64,000 bases of DNA from Acidisoma sp. L85. Lineage in GTDB: Bacteria; Pseudomonadota; Alphaproteobacteria; Acetobacterales; Acetobacteraceae. Positions 8,614 to 17,766 of the stretch are shown in pieces. The position numbers were made by a program, and so were the translations under genes. Positions within the stretch are counted from its first letter, which is position 1, and each line of letters begins with the position of its first letter. The stretch spans positions 342,864-406,863 of the forward strand of contig NZ_LMUQ01000052.1 of the NCBI RefSeq assembly GCF_009765865.1, read 5' to 3'. Under the pieces are notes generated by a model that was not told the DNA's origin, ran no database searches, and saw only the letters and a list, made by a program, of their open reading frames with translations.

Positions 8614-9810
8614 ATGGAGCAGACTTGGCGATGGTTCGGCCCGAGCGACATCGTGACGCTGCGCGATGTCGCTCAAACCGGCGCCACCGGCATAGTGACC
8701 GCGCTGCATGACATTCCCTACGGCGTCCTATGGACCCTCGAGAGCATCGAGGCGCGCAAGGGGTTGATTGAGGCGGATCCTGCGCTTGGGCTGCGCTGGA
8801 GCGTGGTGGAGAGCCTCCCGATCCATGAGGACATCAAACGCGGCAGCGGCGCTCTCGACGGGCATTTCGACGCCTATCGCCAGTCGTTGCGGAACCTGGC
8901 CACCGTGGGGGTTCGGACCGTCTGCTACAACTTCATGCCGATCCTGGACTGGACACGGACGCAGTTGCGGGCCCCGCTACCGGGCGGCGGCAATGCGTTG
9001 CGCTACAATGCCCACGAGATCGCGGCCTTCGACTGCTTCGTTCTCGCGCGTCCCAATGCTGAGGACGAATATGACGCGCCGCTGCTTGACCGCGCGCGGG
9101 TCTGGTTCAACGCTTCGGACGAGGCGGAGAGAGACGCGCTGCTGGCGGCGATCATGGCCGGGTTGCCCGGGGCGTACGACCGCTATGACGTCCCGAGTCT
9201 GCGACGCATGCTCAACAGCTATCAGGGTATCGACAAAACCGCGCTACGCGCCAATCTCGTACGGTTTCTGAAAGAGGTTGTGCCCACAGCAGAAGAGGCG
9301 GGTATCCGCCTTTGCATCCATCCGGACGATCCTCCCCGTCCCATGTTCGGCCTCAGTCGCATAGCCTCGAGCGAAGACGACATCGCCTTTATTTTGAGTG
9401 CCATCGACAGCCCGGCGAACGGCTTGACGCTCTGCACCGGCTCGCTTGGCGCGGGACCGGCGAATGATTTGCCCGCCATCGCCAGACGCTTCGCGGACCG
9501 GACTTGGTTCGCTCATCTGCGCAATGTCCTCAAGGAGCCGGATGGCTCGTTTATGGAGGCCAATCATCTCGGTGGCGACGTTGCCATGGTGCCGGTAGTT
9601 CGCGCGCTGCTGGAGGCCGCCGGCCGACGCCGTGCGACGGGCGACCCGCGCTGGCGCATCCCCATGCGCTCCGACCACGGGCACGAGTTGCTTGACGATG
9701 TTGGCAAGAAAACTCACCCGGGTTACCCGGTTATCGGTCGTCTCAAGGGGCTTGCCGAATTGCGCGGCGTCATGAATGCGGTGGCGGAAATCGATGGGCT
9801 GCCGCTGTGA
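8614..9810 (+). CDS. uxuA: Mannonate dehydratase
   Basis: A 398-aa TIM-barrel enzyme that dehydrates D-mannonate to 2-keto-3-deoxygluconate. The start MEQTWRWFGPSD, the segment TGATGIVTALHDIPYG, the metal-region HPDDPP and the late RSDHGHELLDD are family hallmarks, and the length is normal. It follows uxuB by 3 bases, so the two are co-translated. Together they form the fructuronate branch of hexuronate breakdown; no kdgK or eda is seen here, so later steps must be encoded elsewhere. Confidence 0.95.
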   Translation: MEQTWRWFGPSDIVTLRDVAQTGATGIVTALHDIPYGVLWTLESIEARKGLIEADPALGLRWSVVESLPIHEDIKRGSGALDGHFDAYRQSLRNLATVGVRTVCYNFMPILDWTRTQLRAPLPGGGNALRYNAHEIAAFDCFVLARPNAEDEYDAPLLDRARVWFNASDEAERDALLAAIMAGLPGAYDRYDVPSLRRMLNSYQGIDKTALRANLVRFLKEVVPTAEEAGIRLCIHPDDPPRPMFGLSRIASSEDDIAFILSAIDSPANGLTLCTGSLGAGPANDLPAIARRFADRTWFAHLRNVLKEPDGSFMEANHLGGDVAMVPVVRALLEAAGRRRATGDPRWRIPMRSDHGHELLDDVGKKTHPGYPVIGRLKGLAELRGVMNAVAEIDGLPL

Positions 9811-9814
9811 TTTA

Positions 9815-9847
9815 GTTCACTTCGGTAAACTGCCATGGTAGTATACT
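9815..9847. promoter_or_regulatory. Dyad elements upstream of sugar ABC operon 1
   Basis: The gap after uxuA contains the imperfect palindrome at 9815-9830 (GTTCAC and GTAAAC arms) and the perfect 8-base palindrome AGTATACT at 9840-9847. They sit about 80-110 bases before the binding-protein start and could be operator sites for the neighbouring GntR regulator. No promoter was assigned. Confidence 0.3.
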
Positions 9848-9923
9848 TTGCTTCTTCGGATTGAGATCCGGCTCAAAATTCGGCCGCGCGAATCGCGGCG
9901 CCGCACAACAGGGAGTGCGACCA

Positions 9924-11048
9924 TTGATCCATAGCCAAGTAAACCCAGACGCTGCTGAAGCGCTACGTGGTCTGTGCATCGGCCTGACCAGGCAAGCGCT
10001 TCTAGCTTTCACTGCTATTGTGGCGATGCCGCTTGCAGCGGAGGCCGCGGATGGACCCGGCACAACCAGCACCACGGGCAAGACCATCGCCTTGAGCAAT
10101 TCCTACAATGGGAATTCATTCCGGCAAGTCATGGTCAAAGATTGGCAGAATGTCACCGCGCAAGAAATCGCCGCTAAGACGATCAAGGGCGCAACAGTCG
10201 TCAGTGCCAACAGCTCGGTCACTGAACAAGCGTCGCAGATTCAGAACATGATTCTGCAGGGCTACAACGGCATCGCCGTGTTGGCCGCGTCATCTTCCGC
10301 ACTGAATGGTGTCGTCAAATCCGCCTGTGCCCAAGGGATCACCGTGGTTTCCTTCGCAGGCATCGTGACCGCATCCTGCGCTTGGCAGGTCAACTACGAT
10401 TGGTCGTCCTATGGCAAACAGGAAATCGAATATATCGCCAAGCGCCTCAATGGGCATGGCAACATCCTTGAAATTCGCGGCATCGCGGGCGATTCCACGG
10501 ACAAGGACATAAGCGACGGCGTACATGCCGCCATGACCGCCTATCCGGGCCTCAAGATCGTGGGCACGGTTTATGGCCAGTGGACCTCAACGGTTGCGCA
10601 AAAGGAGGTGAGCGGAATCCTGCCGTCGCTGCCGCAGGTGGATGCCGTCGTGACCCAAGGTGGGGACGGCTACGGCGCGGCCATCGCCTTCCAGAATTCC
10701 AATCGCAAGGTGCCCATCATCATCATGGGGAATCGGCAGGACGAACTGGCGTGGTGGAAGCAGGAACACGACAAGAATGGCTACGAGACCTTCGCCATTT
10801 CCGCGACGCCTAGCATTTCGCAGATCAGTTTCTGGGTCACGCAGCAGATCCTAGCCGGCAAAACCGTGCCGAAGAAAGTGATCGTGCCTCTGTTGCGCGT
10901 AGATCAAACCAATCTCGACGCCTATCTCAGGACGATTCCGCCAGGTGGAGTCGCCAACCCGCCCTATCCCAAAGATCTTGTTGTCAAGATCATCGATGCC
11001 AACACCAATCACTCGGCCATGCCGCCGGTTCCGCCGCCGGCTCCCTAA
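9924..11048 (+). CDS. Sugar ABC transporter substrate-binding protein (system 1)
   Basis: A periplasmic binding protein of the ribose/galactose type (Peripla_BP_4), about 374 aa. A signal peptide is visible (LLAFTAIVAMPLAAEAA) ahead of the first strand GKTIALSNSYNGNSFRQ. No suitable ATG exists; the TTG at 9924 has GGGAG eight bases upstream and is preferred to a longer TTG start at 9861. Context with uxuAB suggests a uronate or aldonate ligand, but the ligand is inferred. It leads the transporter operon. Confidence 0.85.
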   Translation: MIHSQVNPDAAEALRGLCIGLTRQALLAFTAIVAMPLAAEAADGPGTTSTTGKTIALSNSYNGNSFRQVMVKDWQNVTAQEIAAKTIKGATVVSANSSVTEQASQIQNMILQGYNGIAVLAASSSALNGVVKSACAQGITVVSFAGIVTASCAWQVNYDWSSYGKQEIEYIAKRLNGHGNILEIRGIAGDSTDKDISDGVHAAMTAYPGLKIVGTVYGQWTSTVAQKEVSGILPSLPQVDAVVTQGGDGYGAAIAFQNSNRKVPIIIMGNRQDELAWWKQEHDKNGYETFAISATPSISQISFWVTQQILAGKTVPKKVIVPLLRVDQTNLDAYLRTIPPGGVANPPYPKDLVVKIIDANTNHSAMPPVPPPAP

Positions 11049-11094
11049 CTATTGGTGCAATCGGAACGGACAGCGAGAACGGGTAGGTCGTTTG

Positions 11095-12546
11095 ATGGCT
11101 CTATCGACTCTCCGCGAGCGACCCACACTTGAGCTTCGGGCAGCCGCCAAATCCTTCGGACCTGTTCGCGCACTCCGGGGGACGGACTTCTCCATTGTTG
11201 CCGGCGATGTGGTGGGGCTTGTCGGCCACAATGGTGCCGGTAAGTCCACGCTGATGAACATCATCGCGGGTGTCGTCGGCCGTGATGCAGGCGACTTCCT
11301 GATCGGCGGGACTGCGATCGGCGCAGACTACAGTCCAGCCAAGGCGCTGCGCCATGGTGTGCGCTGCGTATTCCAGGAATTGTCGTTGTGCCGGAATCTG
11401 GATCTGGCCGAGAATACACGCATGTTGCATGCGAGCCTGCGCGGCTTCGGCTGGCGCGGACGGGCAGGGCGACTGATCCACGGCATGCTCGAGGATATTT
11501 TTCCTGAGCATGGCATCCCGCTCAGGGCGAAGGTGGAGGACCTGTCTCTGGCGGAGCGCCAGATGGTGGAGATTGCCCGCGCCTATACCGATACCGACCT
11601 GCCGGCGCGGTTCGTCATCCTCGATGAGCCCACATCATCTCTCGGCCATGAGGCCACCGCACAATTGCTGCGGTTCATCCGGCGTGCAGCCGATCGCGGC
11701 GTTGCTTCCATCCTGATTTCCCACAGGCTCGACGAGATCCTCGAAGTCTGCGACCGCGTGGTGGTGATGGTCGACGGCGAGGTGGTGGGACGTCGTGAAG
11801 CGGCTGGTCTCAGGCGCCGGGATCTCGTCGGGATGATGGGCCATATCGAGACGCCGCTTGCGGAGGAGGCGACGCGGCGAAGCCTCGGTATCAAGCGCAT
11901 CGCAACACCGGGCACGCCTGGGCAGGAACTGCCGATAGAGGCGTCGGCTGGAGAGGTCGTGGGCTTTGCCGGCCTAGACGGTCATGGTCAGCGCGAGCGG
12001 CTGCGCATGCTGTTCTTCGCCGCCGGTGGTGAGGGTGAAGCCGCGTATGTCGCGGGAGACCGCGGCGCTGAAGGCGTCTTTCCCCTCTGGTCGATCTGCG
12101 AGAACATGACCATCCGCAGCATTGCCGCCTTGCGCGACGGATTACTGATTTCCCGCGTGCGGGAGCGTGTGATGGCGCGGGATTGGGTTGACCGCATGAA
12201 GGTCAAAACCGACGGGATCGACCGCTTGCTCACCACACTTAGCGGCGGCAACCAGCAAAAAGTATTGTTCGCGCGTGCTTTGGCGACGGACGCGCCGATC
12301 ATCTTCCTCGACGATCCCATGCGCGGCGTCGATGTGGGTACTAAGCAGGAGGTCTATCGCATGATCAGGGAGGAAGCGGCCGCCGGCCGCTGCTTCGTCT
12401 GGTTCGCCTCCGAGATCGAGGAAATGGCCAACTGCGATACCGTCTACATCTTTCATCAGCAGCGAGCGACGACACGGTTGCAGGGCACGGAGGTGACTTC
12501 CGCCCGCATCGTGCAGGCGTCCTTCGGGGAGGACGCCCTTGTCTGA
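11095..12546 (+). CDS. Sugar ABC transporter ATPase, double-domain (system 1)
   Basis: A 483-aa tandem ATPase of the RbsA/XylG type. Domain 1 is complete: GHNGAGKST, Q-loop VFQELSLC, signature-region LSLAERQM and Walker B FVILDEPTSSL. Domain 2 lacks a P-loop (GLDGHGQRE) but keeps LSGGNQQKV; its Walker B reads IIFLDDPMRGVD, with Asp in place of the catalytic Glu. An inactive second site is usual for this family, although the Glu-to-Asp change is less so. I start at the ATG at 11095. The next gene overlaps its end by 8 bases. Confidence 0.9.
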   Translation: MALSTLRERPTLELRAAAKSFGPVRALRGTDFSIVAGDVVGLVGHNGAGKSTLMNIIAGVVGRDAGDFLIGGTAIGADYSPAKALRHGVRCVFQELSLCRNLDLAENTRMLHASLRGFGWRGRAGRLIHGMLEDIFPEHGIPLRAKVEDLSLAERQMVEIARAYTDTDLPARFVILDEPTSSLGHEATAQLLRFIRRAADRGVASILISHRLDEILEVCDRVVVMVDGEVVGRREAAGLRRRDLVGMMGHIETPLAEEATRRSLGIKRIATPGTPGQELPIEASAGEVVGFAGLDGHGQRERLRMLFFAAGGEGEAAYVAGDRGAEGVFPLWSICENMTIRSIAALRDGLLISRVRERVMARDWVDRMKVKTDGIDRLLTTLSGGNQQKVLFARALATDAPIIFLDDPMRGVDVGTKQEVYRMIREEAAAGRCFVWFASEIEEMANCDTVYIFHQQRATTRLQGTEVTSARIVQASFGEDALV

Positions 12547-13537
12547 GGTAGTCCGCCCGCCGCCGTCGGTAGGGATCGGCAAGAAGCGCCAGCCCGCTCG
12601 TCGCGCGGGCCATCGCATGAACCCTGACCATCTGCAGCTCGCGCTGCCCTTTATCGCGCTCGTCGTCATGCTGGTCGTCATCTTCGCGATCCGCCCCGCC
12701 GCGTTCAGCTATTTTGGCTTCGGACTGCTATTCAATTTGGCGGTCCCGCTCATTCTGGCTTCTATGGCTCAGATGCTCGTCATCTGCCTCGGTGACATCG
12801 ATCTCTCGGTGGGCAACTTCGTTGGTTTTGTTACCTGCGTCGTGGCTGTCTTCCTGCGGGACAAGCCGTTCATCGCGATGTTGCTCTTGGCCGCGGGCAT
12901 CGTCGCCTATGCCGCGGTCGGCGTGCTGATTCAGCTTCGGAGCCTACCCTCGATCATTGTCACGCTCGGGATGTCCTTCGTCTGGCTTGGCCTCGCCTTG
13001 TTGATTTTGCCGTCTCCTGGGGGCACGGCGCCGGACTGGCTCACGGCCACGATGGCGCTGCAAACGCCCTGGATTCCTCTACCACTGGTGATTGCCGTCG
13101 CCTTGGCGGCGGCTGGGCACTGGCTACTGAAGCGAAGCGCCTATGGCGTTGTTCTGCTGGGTGCAGGGGCGAATCCTCGTGCCGCCGCGCGCGCCGGCTG
13201 GTCGCTTTTGCAGGCCCGGATCATGATGTACGGCACTGCCGGGGGACTTGCCGTTCTGTCCGGCCTTGCGCTTTCCGGCCTCACCACCTCGGGCGACCCC
13301 AACATCGCGCCGACCTACACCCTGCTCGGCGTCGGCGCCGTCATCCTGGGCGGTGGCAGTTTCACAGGTGGCCTCGTCTCTCCGGTCGGAACGGTGGTGG
13401 GCGCGATGACGCTCTCGCTCGCCGGGTCACTTCTGAGTTTTCTCAATGTTCCGCCAGTTTGGCAGGTCGGAGCGCAAGGGGTCATTCTGTTTCTGGTTCT
13501 TGCCGGCCGAGTGTTCATCGGGCGCAGTGGGCGTTAA
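12539..13537 (+). CDS. Sugar ABC transporter permease (system 1, first)
   Basis: A 332-aa inner-membrane permease of the RbsC/XylH type with about eight to ten hydrophobic segments. The family motif GDIDLSVGN follows a long N-terminal segment and GVGAVILGGGSFTGG appears late. The TTG at 12539 overlaps the ATPase stop and has a very strong GGGGAGG five to six bases upstream, so it decides the start over the internal ATG at 12617. It pairs with the next permease, probably as a heterodimer. Confidence 0.88.
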   Translation: MSEVVRPPPSVGIGKKRQPARRAGHRMNPDHLQLALPFIALVVMLVVIFAIRPAAFSYFGFGLLFNLAVPLILASMAQMLVICLGDIDLSVGNFVGFVTCVVAVFLRDKPFIAMLLLAAGIVAYAAVGVLIQLRSLPSIIVTLGMSFVWLGLALLILPSPGGTAPDWLTATMALQTPWIPLPLVIAVALAAAGHWLLKRSAYGVVLLGAGANPRAAARAGWSLLQARIMMYGTAGGLAVLSGLALSGLTTSGDPNIAPTYTLLGVGAVILGGGSFTGGLVSPVGTVVGAMTLSLAGSLLSFLNVPPVWQVGAQGVILFLVLAGRVFIGRSGR

Positions 13538-13539
13538 TC

Positions 13540-14484
13540 ATGCAAAGCCACTCGATCCGCCAATCCCCTTGGCTTTTCGGTTTCATCGGCGCGGCTGTTT
13601 TGTTTGTCGCGACCATTATCGTCTCCCGCGGGGGCGGTGCGAGTGCGACCTTCCATGCGGCCATGGCATTCAGCATCTTCAGTGTTCTCGTGGCGATCAG
13701 TCAGATGCTCGTGATCACCTCGGGTCCGGGTAATATCGACCTGTCCGTGCCCGCGGTTCTGACGCTCTGTGCCTATATCGGCATGGGCGTGATGCACGGT
13801 TCCAACGCCTGGATACCTGTCGGATTGCTGGTTGTCGCGGCCGTGGGCTTGCTTGCGGGCGCCTTTAACTATGCCGCGATTCTGCTGTTGCGCCTGCCGC
13901 CGATCATCGCGACGCTAGCTTCCAGTTTTGTCTTCCAGTCACTTGCGATGAATGCCGGCGGCGATGCGACGATAAAGCCGCCATCGCTTCTGTCAGCTTT
14001 CACGAGCTTGAGCGTCGGACCGGTGAGTGTTCTGGCCGTCCTGGTGGTATTACTCACGATTGGCCTCGCGATTGGGCTAAAGCGCAGCTTGTTCGGCCGG
14101 CGCTTGCTGGCAACCGGGCAAAGTGAGGCTGCGGCGCGCTTCGCGGGGATCAGGACACGGCAGGTGCGGTTGATCAGCTACGCGGGCGCCGGGCTTTTTT
14201 CGGGACTTGCGGGGTTCCTTCTCGCAGGTTTCACCGGCGGGGCAGCCCTTAACATGGGCGATACCTATTTGATGGAGTCGATTGCTGTCGTCGTGTTGGG
14301 TGGCACGAGCGTCGCGGGCGGCCAGGCTAATGCGATCGGCATCTGGGGATCGGCTCTCTTCTTTAATTTGCTGACCATCATGCTGAACTCGTTCCGGACA
14401 CCCGTGGGCCTGCGTTACCTGCTAACGGGTGCCATCATCATTCTGATTGTAACAGCCGCCACGCGTCCTTTGACGCGAACCTGA
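13540..14484 (+). CDS. Sugar ABC transporter permease (system 1, second)
   Basis: A 314-aa permease paralogous to its neighbour, starting 3 bases after it (ATG at 13540). The motif PGNIDLSVPA and the late SIAVVVLGGTSVAGGQAN identify the BPD_transp_2 family. This completes system 1: binding protein, ATPase and two permeases. It converges with the binding-protein gene of system 2, and no convincing terminator is seen in the 138 bases between them. Confidence 0.88.
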   Translation: MQSHSIRQSPWLFGFIGAAVLFVATIIVSRGGGASATFHAAMAFSIFSVLVAISQMLVITSGPGNIDLSVPAVLTLCAYIGMGVMHGSNAWIPVGLLVVAAVGLLAGAFNYAAILLLRLPPIIATLASSFVFQSLAMNAGGDATIKPPSLLSAFTSLSVGPVSVLAVLVVLLTIGLAIGLKRSLFGRRLLATGQSEAAARFAGIRTRQVRLISYAGAGLFSGLAGFLLAGFTGGAALNMGDTYLMESIAVVVLGGTSVAGGQANAIGIWGSALFFNLLTIMLNSFRTPVGLRYLLTGAIIILIVTAATRPLTRT

Positions 14485-14622
14485 GAGAACGAACGATACC
14501 AGACGAATGTCGATCAAGGAATTGCGAAAGTCCGACAGCCAATCGAGAGACCCACCAACCAGTCGACAAGACACCGTATCCCGCGTTCCGTCCGTTCGCG
14601 CCGCTCGGTGGAGCCTCTGAGG

Positions 14623-15717
14623 TCAGGTCATCGGAGTAGCCGTGTCGAAGTCGTCGTGTCCTTTGCTGAAAAAGAGCATCGAAGACAAATCGGCGACTGA
14701 GCCTTCCTCGATTGTTCGACTGCCTATGGTCGGCACGTCGACGGCAACACCCTCTGCGTTCTTGATCTTGCCGGACTTGAGAAGAATCGCGAAGTAGGTC
14801 GCCATGTAGCCGTATTTGTATGGGCTCCAGAGCGCGTATTGTTTGCAAGTGCCGCTGCTCAGATAGGTCTTCATCGTGCTTGGTAGGGCAAAACCCGTCG
14901 CGAAGACCTTACCGACACGATCCGTATCCTGAATCGCCTTGTTGATTGCTGGAGTACTGATGCCGGATCCGGATATGAAGAGCTTGAGGTCAGGATGTGC
15001 CTGCATCGCAGATGTGCCGATGGAGTAGCTCTTATCGGCGTCGTCGTTGGCGTAGAGCGTATCCACGAATTGGATCGACTTGAATTTTGGGTCTTTGGCG
15101 ATGAGATCGTCGATCGCCTTTTTTTGTGAAATGAAATTCGCCACAGTGGGCGTCGGCGCGATCCAGATCGCCTTGCCGCCGTCAGGGGCGTTAGCCAGAG
15201 CCGACTCCAGCATCGCCCTCGCCTGCACGTCGAATGGTGCCATGTTGATGAAGAGATCTCGACCGGCGGGAGCGACATCGGCGTCGAATGTCACGACGAT
15301 CGCGCCCCGCCGACGCGCCTGCTTCAGGGTTGGAACGGGCGCGTTGATATCAAGCGCCGCGATTACTATGCAGTCCGGCCTTTGAGGCACGATGTTTTGC
15401 AACACATGGACTTGACCCTCCACATCAGCGGTTGTGGTGCCGATATAGATCTGCTGCGCTCCTAGTTCTTTGCAAGCCTTTTCGCCTCCGGCCTTGGCCA
15501 GCTCGAAATAGACAAAGCCGGTGAACTTTGGCACGTTGAAGACTCTCAGTGGCGTGGCTGCGTCCGCACGACCAACCAAGACACCGGTATTTGCCAGCAT
15601 GGCGCTGATAGTGGACATCGAAAGCCCGCTGGCCAGCATCAGCTGTAGCCATTTGCGCCGCGACATCCTCCCTTCATTCATAGCTTCGGTGCAGCGCCGG
15701 ATCATTTCTTTATCCAT
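14623..15717 (-). CDS. Sugar ABC transporter substrate-binding protein (system 2)
   Basis: A 364-aa ribose-type periplasmic binding protein. It has an N-terminal twin-Arg-like stretch (MSRRKWLQLMLASGL) followed by a hydrophobic core, so export may be by Tat. The body shows the Peripla_BP_4 pattern, for example VPQRPDCIVIAALDINAPVPT, where the ligand hinge lies. ATG at 15717 has AGGGAGAG upstream. It is the last gene of a leftward operon, 37 bases behind the permease, unlike the usual order where the binding protein comes first. Confidence 0.87.
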   Translation of the reverse strand: MDKEMIRRCTEAMNEGRMSRRKWLQLMLASGLSMSTISAMLANTGVLVGRADAATPLRVFNVPKFTGFVYFELAKAGGEKACKELGAQQIYIGTTTADVEGQVHVLQNIVPQRPDCIVIAALDINAPVPTLKQARRRGAIVVTFDADVAPAGRDLFINMAPFDVQARAMLESALANAPDGGKAIWIAPTPTVANFISQKKAIDDLIAKDPKFKSIQFVDTLYANDDADKSYSIGTSAMQAHPDLKLFISGSGISTPAINKAIQDTDRVGKVFATGFALPSTMKTYLSSGTCKQYALWSPYKYGYMATYFAILLKSGKIKNAEGVAVDVPTIGSRTIEEGSVADLSSMLFFSKGHDDFDTATPMT

Positions 15718-15754
15718 CTTAGCTCTCCCTAAAGCGATTTATGAGATCTTAGTT

Positions 15755-16720
15755 CTACGAGTTCACGCCCAGCCGTTTCATCACGGTGGACCATGACCCG
15801 GCCTGCGCGATGAGCACGCTGACGATCAGCACTGTTCCGATCGCCAGAGTCTGCACAGATCCGGAAACGTTCGCGAGTCCCATGCCATTCTCCAATGTGC
15901 CAAGAAGCAACAGCGATAGGATGAGTCCAACGACGTTTCCCCTCCCTCCAAAAATGTCCACGCCTCCCAGCACGACCGCGGTGACAGTGAAGAGCAACAT
16001 ATCGCTCGCATTGTCGGCGCGCGCCGACTGGAACTGACCAATGTAGACAAGGGACGCGAGTCCGCTCATTGCGCCGGCGATGGTAAAGGCCACAATCTTG
16101 ACCGCGTAAACGCGGATGCCCGACAGAAAGGCTGTCCGCGCGTTTAAACCGCAGGCAAAAAGTGCCCGGCCGAGCACTGTCCAGTGCATGACAAACCCGA
16201 ACAGCAGCGCCGCGATCAACAATACGACCAAAGGAACGGGGACGATGCCCGATATGGACGCGGAACCTAGCCAGAAATACCCGGGGAGGAAGTCTGCGAA
16301 GCCCTGCTGACCGCCTAGCAGCAAGGCGATCGCCCGGTAGACACCCATTGCGCCGAGCGTAATCGCGAGGGACGGAAGACCCAAAAGGACCACCAAGACG
16401 CCGTTGAGAAGCCCGCACAGTCCACAGACAAAGAGCACTAGGGGAAATGCGAGCCAGACCGAGAACCCGGCCTGGGAGAGTTGGGCAAACAGGATATTGC
16501 CAAGCGCCATAATGGCGGGGAGCGAGATATCGATTTCACCGATCACGACGACTGCCATCAGCCCCAGCGCGATCAGCCCGACAACGGCGATTGACTGTTG
16601 CAACGAATAGGAAATTTGGTCGAATGAGAGATAAAAGGGCGAGGTGAAGCTAGCTACCGCACCCGCGAACACAAGGAGAACGACCAGCGTCGTCTCCCAG
16701 CCAGGAAGGCGGCGTATCAC
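15755..16720 (-). CDS. Sugar ABC transporter permease (system 2, second)
   Basis: A 321-aa RbsC-type integral membrane permease. GEIDISLPA is the conserved periplasmic-loop motif and VTAVVLGGVDIFGGRGN the late one. The GTG start overlaps the preceding permease stop by 4 bases (GTGA). It forms the membrane channel with the gene upstream. Confidence 0.88.
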   Translation of the reverse strand: MIRRLPGWETTLVVLLVFAGAVASFTSPFYLSFDQISYSLQQSIAVVGLIALGLMAVVVIGEIDISLPAIMALGNILFAQLSQAGFSVWLAFPLVLFVCGLCGLLNGVLVVLLGLPSLAITLGAMGVYRAIALLLGGQQGFADFLPGYFWLGSASISGIVPVPLVVLLIAALLFGFVMHWTVLGRALFACGLNARTAFLSGIRVYAVKIVAFTIAGAMSGLASLVYIGQFQSARADNASDMLLFTVTAVVLGGVDIFGGRGNVVGLILSLLLLGTLENGMGLANVSGSVQTLAIGTVLIVSVLIAQAGSWSTVMKRLGVNS

Positions 16721-17766
16721 GAGAATCTCCGATCGCGCATCATTTTGAGCACCATCCTGAGTCGACGCTGCAGCAAAGCGTCAACGACGACCGCCACAAC
16801 GATCGCGGCGCCCTGCATAAGCTCGCGGGCGAACTCCGATGCCCCGAGCAGGACGAGACCGTTGTCGAGCGTCGCGAGCGTGACCGCACCAATGGCCGCG
16901 CCAAGCGCTGTGCCGGATCCACCGAGAACGCTGACACCGCCCACGACGACAGCCGCCAACGCCGTCAGTTCCAGGCCCTGAGCCAGATAGGGCACGATCC
17001 AGCTCGCGCGCGCCGCGAAAAGGAAGGCGGCGAGGCCGGTGAGCATTCCGGCCATCGTGTAAGCGGTAAAAACCACCCGGCGTGCATTGAGGCCATAGAA
17101 CACTGCGGCTTCCGGGTTCGACCCGATTGCGTAGATTTGACGACCAATGCGCAGCTTTCCAAGCATCAGGCTCGCAAGTACGACCACGGCGCTAGCAACG
17201 AGCAAAAGTGTCGATATGCCGAATATGTGACTGGTCGCCGTGCGTTCGACCCAAGGAGGCAGGTCCGACCCATTAATCTGGCCGCCATTTGCGTAAAGGA
17301 AAGCGAGACCTCGAAAGACCGACATCGTGCCGAGCGTCGCCACCACTGAAGGAAGGCGGCCATAAGCTACGAGCACGCCGTTGATCGCCCCGCAGATTGT
17401 GCCGATCGCGACTGGCGCCAAAATCAGAATAGGTCCGGCGTGGGGAAAGTGTCGCACAATGTCGAGGCCGACATACGAGGCGAGTGCGACGGTTGAGCCA
17501 ATGGAAAGATCATAATTCCGCGTGATGACGACAATCGCCTCAGCACAAGCGACGACGACCAGGATTGCCCCGTTTAGCGCGATGGTATTGACGTTGCCGA
17601 GGGTCGCGAAATTGGGCGCGAGCCCTGAGAAGAGCAATCCGAGCAGAACCAGGAATACCGAAACTCCAAGGGCCCGGTTCCGCAATAGGCCAACGCCTGC
17701 CCGGTTCAGGGGCGCCACCACGAGGGATTCCGCCTGCAGGGCGCCCGGTGTGGAGCGCCTTTTCAT
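16717..17766 (-). CDS. Sugar ABC transporter permease (system 2, first)
   Basis: A 349-aa permease of the same family, with an N-terminal cytoplasmic extension of about 30 residues before the first membrane segment. It carries the motifs RNYDLSIGS and AAVVVGGVSVLGGSGT. ATG at 17766 overlaps the ATPase stop (ATGA). Together with the neighbour it gives a heteromeric channel. Confidence 0.88.
   Translation of the reverse strand: MKRRSTPGALQAESLVVAPLNRAGVGLLRNRALGVSVFLVLLGLLFSGLAPNFATLGNVNTIALNGAILVVVACAEAIVVITRNYDLSIGSTVALASYVGLDIVRHFPHAGPILILAPVAIGTICGAINGVLVAYGRLPSVVATLGTMSVFRGLAFLYANGGQINGSDLPPWVERTATSHIFGISTLLLVASAVVVLASLMLGKLRIGRQIYAIGSNPEAAVFYGLNARRVVFTAYTMAGMLTGLAAFLFAARASWIVPYLAQGLELTALAAVVVGGVSVLGGSGTALGAAIGAVTLATLDNGLVLLGASEFARELMQGAAIVVAVVVDALLQRRLRMVLKMMRDRRFS

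Noticed and set aside
14485-14622. Terminator between the convergent system 1 and system 2 genes
   Set aside because: Only very short stems were found and no T-run, so no terminator is claimed.
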